From: Phyto melanocephala
Lineage: Eukaryota; Arthropoda; Insecta; Diptera; Rhinophoridae
Length of the DNA stretch: 64,000 bases
Direction of reading: 5' to 3'
Assembly: GCA_941918925.1 (NCBI GenBank)
Contig: OW799234.1
Location: 115,667,128 to 115,731,127, forward strand
Below are positions 54,121 to 64,000 of this stretch, piece after piece (positions within the stretch are counted from its first letter, which is position 1; every line of letters starts with the position of its first letter). Both the position numbers and the translations under genes were made by a program. The notes under the pieces are model-generated. The model was not told where the DNA came from. It was given only the letters and a program-made list of their open reading frames with translations, and searched no databases.

Positions 54121-56839
54121 AGGTATTATATTGCGTATTAGATTTAACACAAAAAATAAAACCAATGTTGCCAATAGCTTAAACAAAATGAAAATCATTT
54201 TAAAATTAAATTTGGCACAGTTTTTAGGAAAGATTAATGAAATAAATTCACTTATATGTATTTTATTTATTAGCACCCAATTGGCTTTAAAATGATATTC
54301 GGTAACTGAAATCCTAAAACTAAGAAGTTGGTTGAATTACGCCTCATCAGTATTGGTATCAAAACATCAACTAGTATTTTAAATAAACAAAATAAAAAAA
54401 AAAAAACAGTCAACATTTGTTTGAATTACAACAAGAAATAGGATGAAGACAGTTAGAATTTGGCATCAAAGGAATTTTTGGTATTCTTAATTAAATTTAC
54501 AATTAAAATTGCATTTGTTTCATCATTGTTTGTTTGTGTGTGTGTTTGTATGTATTGGTATGTAGTACTACCCTGTAGCTAAATTTTTAATTAGTAACGT
54601 TTTGGAATAGATGTATTACTACATTTAACGAGACTGTTGCAAAAGTGATAGATTCGCACTAGTCAATATATAATAAAAATAAGAAAGATGTTGAAATATC
54701 GAGTGCACTGATTTATTAGTAACGGTCATTGTAAATTGTATGTCATTGTCTCTCGATAATAAAAATATTTGATAATAAAACGTTGTTTTTTAATATCTGT
54801 AACAGATGCTAGTAAAAAACTTTTAATAAAAAAAAGTACTCGCACTAGTTAACAATAACCAGTATTAAAACTAATATATAACTATAAATAAATGAACTAG
54901 TACGACTCCTATGACAACCTAATGTTGAAATCGATAGTTTGTTATATAAAAAAGGAGAAGTAGATAAGTAGTCTTACGATAAAAACAACCACATTCTAGT
55001 TATTTGATCTGCCGGGTACACTTGCTTCACGTTTGGGGGTTATGTATTACCATTTTCTGTTGGTTAAACTTATTTTAAACTTTGTAGCTTATTTTCTTTA
55101 TTTTTCCCAAAAAATAAAACTGTCCAAGATGTTGCTTAAGAAATTAAAATTGTTCCTCTCTTAACTTTGAGTTGTTGTGGAAAATAATAACAACGAAGAA
55201 AATAAAGTTTTACCTAGAACTTTGTTAATTTGTCCAAAATGTTTTTGTTTTAAATATTTTTGTTTCTTGTTTCACTTTGTATTATTTTTGTTTAAAGATT
55301 ACGTTTTTATTTATTAAATAAAGGAATTAAAAATTATTTTTATTTTACAAAAAATTTTACTAATAAAAGTATTATTATCAGAGGTCTTGCGAAATTACGA
55401 TATTGCAACATGCTTTAAAATATAACAACAACTATGTAAAATATAGTTCCTCATAAGCTTTTACTCTTGGCTCTAACTCTAACTTATTGCGTATATTTTT
55501 AATAAAGTTTCACACAAAACATATCTGTGGATATCTGACAAAACGTGTTCATTCTAAATTAATAAATTTTCAGTAGAACAAAAAAGCTGTTAAATTGACT
55601 AAAAAAAAATTATTGTTTAGAAAACTAACGAACACAACTTGTTCCTTCTCAAAGAAATAGTTTTCCCTAAAACAACAAAAAGAATTTGTGCCAAATAGAT
55701 TTGAAACAAAAAACAACGTCTACCATACAAGTCGTTTTGTCAAAATTGTTTTATTAAAATTAGAAAATGATCTTAGTCGCTTAAAGGCAGAATTAGTTTA
55801 TAAGTTCTGTGCTGTTATGAGTCAGCTGTTTTGTTTCTGATCAATTAAAAATCTGTATGTGTTGCCTTTTTCGTTCTGTTCTGTTGAGGACAAATCTGTA
55901 GAATTCAACGTTAAGTGACGGCCATTGCGAGAGAAACAGCTGATATTAAAGTGCCTTTATTTTAAAGGTGGCTGCAACAGAGAGACTTTATTTGCTTATA
56001 GGACAAGTCTGTTATTTTTGATGTATAAAATTTGAGAAAAAAAAAAAAAAAAATTACAAAAAAATAAAACAAGCTGTTTCTGTAAGGTTACCTTTTAAAG
56101 TAAGGCAGATCAGTTCTGCAAAACGACAAGAACGACAACAGAAAGTAAAGACTGCTGAAAACTAAAGACAAGACAAATTGTTTTGATAAATTGGAATATA
56201 AGAAAAGTTGACTTCTTTTGAAAGAAGCTGTTTTATCAAAACAGAATTGGCTTATCTCAAGAGAAGTCACTATGTCCCCAGATATGCTCAATAGCATTTC
56301 AAATCTTTAAAGAAATCCAAAAATTTTCTAAAAAGTTGTAAATTAATCAAAACATTTGTTCGTTTTAAACACGTTTAAACACAGAGTTATATATGAATAC
56401 ATTTGATTACTCATTTTACTTTTTTTGGAACTAGATTCTATATTTTAGTATAAAATGATTATTATAAATGTGCATAAATTTTGGTTTGGATAAACTATAA
56501 TTTAATTATAATTTTTCTATGGAAATTAAATAAAACACATTAGTATATAGTTTTAAATATTGAATAGGTACCTTAACAAATTATAAGTACTGAGTATTTA
56601 AACACTCAACTTTTGTAAAACTCTAAACATAATGGAAATAATAATAAAAAAAAAAATAAATAAAAACAGCTTTTTGTTTTTAAAAATATGTGTATATTAT
56701 AAAACTGCAAAATTATTTTATTAAACATTGAATTCACCTCGACGTATACTTTATCAAGAGCGCCCTGAATAAATGTATACAGTATTTTCTTTTTTATATT
56801 GTAAAACTACAAAAGTTCATTTTGAAATTATCACATACA
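54121..56839. other. Intergenic DNA
   Basis: No recognisable gene or repeat with clean ends. A homopolymer A run at 56037-56052. ORF 56088-56297 (minus) lacks any domain. Confidence 0.5.
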
Positions 56840-56905
56840 GGAAGCACGTAAGGAAGGGTATATAAGGTTCGATACGGCAGTATATAGCAGCCTTGCTTCT
56901 GCTAT
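56840..56905 (+). repeat. Dispersed repeat, terminal fragment
   Basis: GGAAGGGTATATAAGGTTCGATACGGCAGTATATAGCA resembles the junction of the repeat's two ends (GAAGGGTAT and GATTCGGC...CGAATATAGCA). Confidence 0.5.
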
Positions 56906-57426
56906 TAAAATCCAAAGTCTAATAAAGAAAAATAAATTAAAAATATCCATCAACACACTTTTTCAAATACCGAAAACATTACGAAGACGCAACCAGAATC
57001 TGAGGCAAATAAATGTAAATTCGCGAGTATTAAATTAAACCCTAGAGAATTATCAAAAATAAGTAAAATGCACAAACAAATTCCAGGGTAAATGTAAGCA
57101 CAAATGTATATATGTATGTGTGTTATATTTATAAACATTAAGTAAATGCCATAACATAACAATTGTTATTGTTAAATACAATAAAAGGTGTCCTTGCTGT
57201 AAAAATACATACAAAAGTAGTTAATACAGTCAAAGTAAATCTCTCTGCATATTTAATTGTCAAAGAAAAAATATGAATGAATTGAACGTCTTGCAATAAA
57301 CAAAACGAGTAAAAAGGTAAAGAAAATTATATTTTGCATAATAAATGCTGAATATGGAGCTTACTAACGAGAAAGGGAGAAGGGATGAAAAGTGTGTTAA
57401 AGAGGAATACAGAGTTGCCAAAATCT

Positions 57427-57759
57427 TTAGAAACATTTAAGTATGTGATGGAAATAAGACCAGAAATCGATAATGATCAACCATATAAAAACATAAACAA
57501 CAAATTTTATTAAAAAATTTAATTTTTTAATAATAAATTTTTTTGTTATGATTTTTACATAAGAATAAGCATAGTTTGAATACTTTCGGTTAAAGTTAAG
57601 ATTAAAATTATAATTCATAATGCACTTTGAAAGATGGACTAGCTGAAATTCGTCTATATACTTTTTTAACATATCGTCGATGTTTTCAGTGATTTGCGAC
57701 TTTGAGTTGACTGACAGTTCACTTAACTGATCATTACCAATGGTTAGGGAGTCTGCCAT
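57427..57759 (-). CDS. Possible small protein, unknown (110 aa)
   Basis: 110 codons from ATG. The first ~48 residues (DSLTIGNDQLSELSVNSKS, then ITENIDDMLKKYIDEFQLV) look like ordinary coding sequence with a helical character. The rest is Asn/Tyr/Lys/Ile-rich with a hydrophobic FLIKFVVYVFIWLIIIDFW segment that may be a membrane helix or simply read-through of an AT-rich intron. A first exon that continues elsewhere is possible. No family recognised. Confidence 0.3.
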   Translation of the reverse strand: MADSLTIGNDQLSELSVNSKSQITENIDDMLKKYIDEFQLVHLSKCIMNYNFNLNFNRKYSNYAYSYVKIITKKFIIKKLNFLIKFVVYVFIWLIIIDFWSYFHHILKCF

Positions 57760-59100
57760 AAAATGCGCGTAAAGATCCTATCAACTCTAATTAATTTTAG
57801 AGAACACCACATTCATAGATTTTGTAGAGTAGCTTATGCTTATTCTTATTTATATTCAGAAAATTAAAAAAAAAAACACTAACAAAAGGTTCAGTGTAAT
57901 ACCAAACAGTTTGACTCCGTTTCTAATCGTCTCAGTAGAATAAAAAAAAAAAATGCGTTTAACAAAGTGTTTGTTCTTGCTTTTGTTTCTATTTATCTCA
58001 ATCTCTCATCTCATTTTTTATTGCGCTTAATTTTTGATTTCAAATAGGCGCATCGGTCAAAAAGCATTTTTTGTGGTTATCGTTTTTAAGGTTAAACTAT
58101 ATCTTGGAGAACAGGATATTTTCCCAAAATTTTAAATTTCTTAGTAAAGTCTTTTTGTATGACTATTGCAAAAAAAGCCAATTTTTGACCCTCGGCTGAA
58201 AAAAATATTTGGCTCAGCCGAATTTTTAGTATTGTTTTTTTTATTTTTGAACAATTTAATATTTACATTTGAAATATTTTAAAGCATTTTATTAATGGTT
58301 TTCTGACTTTGTTAAAATAGGTTCGACAATTTATTTTCAAATGTGCATTTAACTTTACTTACCTGTATGTGTAAATTATTTCTCAAGCTGTAATGATTGT
58401 TAATTAATTGTTTATTTAAGAAAAATATTCGTGATACTTAAAAAATATTTAAATTTGTCGAAAAAGTAATAAATATCACAAAAACGATTTTTTGAAAATA
58501 TTGCAAAAGTACCCTGTGATTTTGCAGAACTTCAAAATGAAGTGAATAAATTTAAGTGAAAACAATAATCCCTGTTACATTAGCGTGTAATTTTTGAATA
58601 TATTAATGAACGTCATTTCATTTTTATAAGTGCATATAAATCATGCCTATTTGGTAAAAAGAAACCAATGTTTCATAAGTTGAAGATGTTTGTTTACATA
58701 ATTCCTTTAAGATATTTTACATATTTTATTAATTTTGAATTACTTCATTAATGATAAATTATTTTACATTTAGAAATTCATTAAGAATAAATCTTTTTGC
58801 ACTATTGATTTAAGGTCTTGAAAATGTATTTCACTTTGCACTAATACCAATTTTTTCTATTATTATATTTTTCATTTTCATTGAAAAAAATTCAAAAAAT
58901 CTAAAAAAAACCAATTTAATAATTCTTAAAAATTTCATATAATTAAACAATTATTGATAATACCAAATATCTGTAATAAAAAAAAAAACAGAAAAAAAGC
59001 AAAAAGTTTATCAAAACCAATTTTGTGATAAGTTTGACAATAATATTCCGAGATATTTTTTTGCAGTGACCTATGATTCATTTCTAACAGGAGAAAAAAA
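57760..59100. other. AT-rich intergenic DNA
   Basis: No gene or repeat recognised apart from homopolymer A runs. Confidence 0.5.
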
Positions 59101-59129
59101 AATCAAATTTCAAGTATGTAAAATCGGCT

Positions 59130-59225
59130 TCAAACTGAGCCGCCGGTCAGCCGAACGCATCGGCGGCGGCGCAACTTAAACAAAGAAATCGACTAAGCGG
59201 CTAGCCGCCAGCCGCACCGATACAG
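59130..59225. other. GC-rich patch with inverted CCGCC/GGCGG motifs
   Basis: GAGCCGCCGGTCAGCCGAAC, then CATCGGCGGCGGCGCAAC, then GCGGCTAGCCGCCAGCCGCA within about 90 bp. Very unlike the surrounding ~75% AT. It abuts the dispersed repeat copy that follows, and could fold into a hairpin. Confidence 0.5.
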
Positions 59226-60076
59226 CTTGCTTATCTGTAAGGGAGTCGATTAAGCCATATCCGTCTAACCGTCTGTCCGTGTGTTGGTTTAAATCTACTT
59301 TTAGAAGCAACCATATGTTTCTCAGACCTGTGTATAATATCAATCTTTTGGAAATATCCGGGAATAAATCGCTATCGAAATTTAGCAAAATCGCTTTAAA
59401 ATTTTCTAAGAAATGAGCAATGATTTTTCCCATATTTTTACCACCAGAAAAATTTATAGGTACATTTGTTATTATTTGTAGATTTAATAAACCTTTAGAG
59501 ATATTCGTGGACAATTTTGGATGCATCGGGCTCTAATCGGTAAAGTTATATACAAAAATGTTTTTTTGAAAAATATATATTCCAAAAATTTACAAACGAG
59601 GAACAATTTTTTTTAGCTTCTAGACAACCGAAAAAGTCAATCTTTGTATCATCAGAAAGGACTAGACTAACGCAATATAAGCACTATAAAAAATTAAAAT
59701 TCATGATGGCCGCCACTACAAAATGGCAGACAATAAAGTTATGTATGGGTCAAATCTGGTATTTAAAAATGTAACGTCTTGAACCCCCTCAATATTGGTA
59801 TCAAATGAATGGGCTTTACCAGCAAAATGCAGTAAACTATGAAGAAGTAAAAATCCAAGATGCCCATCAATGTGGGCATCAAATGAAAGAGATTGACTAG
59901 TAGAATACAGTTGACTATGTAAAAATTCAAAATCAAGAATGGCGTTGGAAATAATAAAGAAAAAATGGCGTATAACATGAAATCTAGGTTAAGCTACGAT
60001 GTGGGATTATACCTTTGTACATGATGGTGAAGGCTATTATCAGATTCGGCACAGCCGAATATAGCACTCTTGTTTT
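59226..60076 (-). repeat. Dispersed ~0.9-kb repeat, copy 3 (minus orientation)
   Basis: Inverse of 15091-15976 and 53065-54120, ending CAGATTCGGCACAGCCGAAT at about 60041-60060. The other terminus (TATACCC...AAGGGTATA) is missing, replaced by the GC-rich patch. Confidence 0.8.
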
Positions 60077-62724
60077 TCGATATTTTTAATTATGGCAACA
60101 CTAGAAGATATAAAAAATTTTAAAAGTTCTTTGAAACCAAAATGAAGGGACTTTTTTCAAGACACTGCGCGAACTTATGCGAACTTATGAGTATGCATGA
60201 AAGTTTTTGTTGTTTAAAGATCAGAAAAGTTTTTGATTAAAATTCAAATATTAACTTAAAAACAAAACAGCAACAAGTTATTAAATGCATAGAATTAAGA
60301 AAGAGTGTAACAGGATTTTCATAGTTTTCGTATTTTTAAATTATGGGTATTAGAATGAATTTGGAGGAAATTAAAATTTACTTGAAAGTTTCAAAAAAAT
60401 ATATTTTAAAAATATAATACATATACTACGTTTATATACAGGCTTATTGCAATAGAAACATATCGCAATTTTAAAACTCATTGTTTATACGTACGGATAA
60501 CTTTAATAAAATTGTTACTTTTAGGTGCTGCCGGATAAGAATAATGAAACTACAACGACACTTTATGCTTTAATTTTAAAAATTTTTTACCTTTAATTTG
60601 TAAAGCAATATTTACGTTTAAGTTAAAATTTTTAATTTTCTGTGCAATATTTACGTATTAATAGTTTGGTTTTATTATAACAAACAAAAACAAGCAATAT
60701 TATACAATTAGCTACAAAAACTTTTGTTAATTAAATAAGACTTCTTTTCGTAAGCACGTAAGTTTTGAAACAAAAATTAACTGAACTTTTATTTGCAAAA
60801 AAAAAAACCAATATTTAAAACAAAATTTTTAATTTCTTTTCTATTTTGGCCACATGTTAACTTTTTCTGTTTTCAAATTTGATGATTAATGAAACAAGTA
60901 TTTAACGGGTTAATGTATTCACCCTATACTAAAGGCTATGGCTTGACATTTATCTTCTGTCCATTTAAAAACCACCAAATCAATCAATTTTCAATTTTGT
61001 TTTTACACATTTACACAAATTTCTCTGTTTCTCATATGTATATGTGGGTGTGTGTATTTTTTTTTATCCATTTCAGTGTTTGTTTTTCATGGTTTTTTGC
61101 GTGTCAAATTGCAATTGTCATGTATTTTTGGTGTTCGTAAGAGACAGTGTCTACATGTATCTTGTATTTTGGACACATTGTATCTAGAGTTGTTAATTAT
61201 TCTTTTTACGCTTTAATTTCTCAATGTCCAAAAACATTGTACTAAACACACACATACAAATGTATTCAGTTATAAATAATGTGTGTTAAACAATCCACTC
61301 ATTATCCCTTTTGTTTCCAATTAAGTATGCAGGGATATGTTGGGCGCATACATTTTTAATACAAATGTCCTCTTTTAATTATATGTCCATCTGATGTCCA
61401 TTTACAGGTTCCCATCAACGTATATAAACGTATTCAACACCATCATCAGGCTTTTAAAGAGTTTCGTCTTTAATTTCGTATTAAACTAATGGCTGTATCA
61501 TTTAATTTCATCATTATTCTCTGTTTCGTTTTATTTTATTTTTCTTTCTGTGGATGGAAAAATAAAGTTGTTATTTATGGTACGACATTTTTTCAATTAA
61601 ATTACGGGGGTAAGGTATTTAAAATGGGATAAACTTTGTTTACATATTGTTGACTATAATATCTGGTTGTATCGAAATAACTTCAAAACTGTGATATTTT
61701 TGCATTTAAATATTTAGAAGATACAGCATTGTCAAATTTAAACAAACAAAGAAAAGTAAGTCGGCTAAACATGATTGTTATTCTTTAGAAATTAAATGAT
61801 TAAAATTGAATCTATATTTTTAAAATTGTTTTTAATTCCCAACTTTTATTTTAACAAAATTTGTAAACATACTTAATTTTCCCTCTAAAATAATTGAATT
61901 ATTTATATAATTTTCGCACTCTCATACACACTTAACTTTAAAAAACTTTAAATTATTAATTATGCTCACCAGTAAATAAAATTGCAGATTCAATGAATTG
62001 TATTTCCGTTTGCAAGCAAACTTCAAACACAAACAAACCATTTAAACGCATTTATTTCCCCTTCAAATTCAATTTAAACTTTTGCCTGTCGCATTTATTT
62101 AATGTACACATCGGTACTGTAAATGTGAATCTGTATTTAATCTACGTGAGTATTTATTTTTGCCATCGGAATATTTGTATTTAAGTGCTCTTACTTGAAT
62201 GTTGCGAGTACTAATGACAGGGCCTTTAATTTTCAGGTTACTTTTTTAATAATGGACTTGAAACAAATATTCTTTAAGGGGATACAATTTTAAATATTAT
62301 TTTAGTAAAGAATAATTTTTCCTTTTCTTGCCAACAGATTTGAATTAAAATTATACTTTTTGAAAGGCATTTTCCTTAAATGTAAAAGATTTTGTCAAAA
62401 TTAGTTTAGTATTTTGGAAGTCATAATGGTTAATTGTGTGATTATGAAAGAAAAATTAAATTTGTGGTCATTAGTGGTCAAGTCGAATACTTATATATAA
62501 TAATCAATAGAAACCAATTTATGGAACATTTTTAATAACAAGTATATGTATTATTCACCGTGAATTAGAAGTTAAATTTTAGCTCTCATGATGTTTTCAT
62601 TTCCCTCGAAATGAAAATTGATGTCATGAATTTCTGTGGAATTTTTTTCTCTTCAAAATTATGTAAGCTTTCAATGTATATTGAATGTAGGAAAGAAGAA
62701 AAAGATTTTTACAAATATTTGTAC
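60077..62724. other. Intergenic DNA
   Basis: AT-rich, no ORF with a recognisable domain. The ORF at 60889-61140 is hydrophobic but has no start context or family. Confidence 0.5.
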
Positions 62725-62925
62725 CCTTTACCTCTGGCAGCAAGGATATATAAAGCTTTGTCGTTTCGTTTTTATTTTACCACAACATTTATTTCCGACT
62801 CCATAAATTATATATTTTCTCAGAACTTATGATTAGAGGAGACAATTGATGTCCTTCTGTCCGTGTGTTGGTTGAAATCAACTTTTAGAAGCTTCCACAT
62901 GTAGCACAGATCGGTACACGTAAAG
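62725..62925 (-). repeat. Dispersed repeat, truncated copy
   Basis: TACCCTTTACCTCTGGCAGC, TCCATAAATTATATATTTTC and GTCCGTGTGTTGGTTGAAAT in the order of the inverse family end, then divergence after GAAGCTTCC. Confidence 0.65.
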
Positions 62926-64000
62926 TAAAAACATGGTTACGACATGATCATGATTATGATGGTCATATTATATTCTCTATAAAAATATTAAGTGGTCAAA
63001 AACAAGAAATATTTATTAGAGAAAATCAGAGAACTTTATAAATAAACTAGACAATGTAAAAAATTATACTGCTCTGCAAATATTTAATAATTTTTTGTCT
63101 TCCCATTTAATAAAACTATGTGGACTATATGGATTTTGATGCGCTGAACTTAAATCCGTTGTCGGTTTTTTTAAATCAGATCGGGATTTTTTTTATGGGC
63201 GTGGCAAATTTTTCCCCCTAAATTAGTCAGGTACGGAGACTTATTTCCTCCTAACTCGAGAACCAGTCATCCGATTTTCCAAAATAAAACACCAAAAAAT
63301 GTGTAACAAAATTGTATTTATTTTAATGGAGTAAAATTTTTCTCTATCTCTTATCGGTTTGGAGTTATTTAGAAATTAATGGAGAAAAAAAAATTTTTCG
63401 TGCAAAATTCGTTATATTTTTTAATTTAAAAATAGAATTAAAAAAAATATAAGGCAATTATTCAACATTTTAAACTTTTTTCTGAGAGCTACTTATCTTG
63501 GGAAGCCATAAACCATAAAAATCGGTTAAAAACTGTGGATTTTATTGTAAATTTACCGCAGGTACCCAATATTGTAATGCAACCAGCCTTATATATGATA
63601 CATGTAACATTTCGTTAGGTGAGCAGGTAATGGAACTAAAGTACAACGGTATTTTACATAGTTCTTTAAATTAATATTTATAACAGTATTTTTCAATTAC
63701 CTGTGATTTCAAATTAAGAACATTCGGGTAGATTCTGGTATTTATTGTATATATAGAAGCTAATGGGCAATAAGTAAGTCACTTTTAATTTGAATATCGT
63801 GCGGTTAAAATCGGCAACAGTAAATAGATCTTATAGTGTACTTTGTTATTGTGTAAAGAAATAAAGCAATTAAAGAATCCACAAACGCTTTCATATTACA
63901 AAATGTCAAGGATTTGTTACAAATCTCCAAATTTATTTTGTTACGTTTGTGGCGATGTAATTTTAAGTTCTCAACGGGAGACAATATCTTCCAAGCTTAA
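62926..64000. other. Intergenic DNA
   Basis: A short TTTATGGGCGTGGCAAATTT motif at about 63190 recalls the repeats at 9000, 10270 and 43080. No gene seen up to the window end. Confidence 0.45.

Noticed and set aside
59176..59526. 116-codon minus-strand ORF
   Set aside because: Lies in a copy of the dispersed non-coding repeat; the frame is not kept in the other copies.

Overview
This is a very AT-rich nuclear window from an insect, most likely a higher fly (Diptera, Cyclorrhapha). The reasons are short (about 55 bp) GT-AG introns, a two-exon secreted tyrosine-rich protein gene, an ERMARD-family gene, and a dense load of LTR, LINE, mariner, Helitron, MITE and Polinton sequences. No prokaryotic genes, tRNA genes, rRNA genes or CRISPR arrays were seen. 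Species-level assignment is not possible by eye.

Layout. (1) 1-8915: a long-LTR Ty3/gypsy retrotransposon on the minus strand, resembling the Ulysses/Osvaldo type. It has an intact gag, an intact pol in the -1 frame, a Lys-type primer-binding site and a 2,177-bp 5' LTR. Its 3' LTR runs off the left edge of the window. (2) 8916-15019: decayed repeats, then a five-segment host gene on the plus strand of the ERMARD (DUF4209) family. One in-frame TAA breaks it, and a 1.76-kb intron is packed with two MITEs and a LINE RNase H remnant. (3) 15020-22954: mostly non-coding, with a dispersed ~0.9-kb repeat family, a tRNA-like remnant, a mariner fragment and a jockey-like LINE fragment.

(4) 22955-36811: the most notable object, a nearly complete Polinton/Maverick (adintovirus-like) element of 13,857 bp. 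It has 629-bp terminal inverted repeats that begin with AG, and a 6-bp target-site duplication TTCATC. It carries integrase with chromodomain, protein-primed DNA polymerase B, packaging ATPase, adenain-like protease, double-jelly-roll capsid, penton-like minor capsid, three small virion-type or conserved proteins, a likely ssDNA-binding protein and three accessory ORFs. The polymerase has one in-frame TGA and a small intron. The protease lacks the usual acidic catalytic residue. The element interrupts an older mariner-like transposase pseudogene whose two halves lie at 22540-22954 and 36812-37130.

(5) 36818-44600: two further mariner-type transposase relics, another dispersed-repeat copy, the 3' end of a Helitron with helicase remnant, tandem repeats and an 829-bp Tc1-like MITE with 30-odd-bp inverted ends. 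(6) 44777-47212: an intact two-exon host gene for a secreted, Tyr/Pro/Asp-rich protein, with a MITE in its intron. (7) 47213-64000: no convincing host gene, one possible small ORF at 57427-57759, several MITE-like elements, a deleted LINE followed by a long (TAA)n tract, and more copies of the dispersed repeat.

Functionally, the Polinton genes form a self-contained virus-like module: replication (PolB, candidate SSB), integration (integrase), maturation (protease), packaging (ATPase) and capsid. It is arranged as tightly overlapping cassettes. The LTR element supplies a conventional Gag-Pol module. The two host genes appear unrelated to either.
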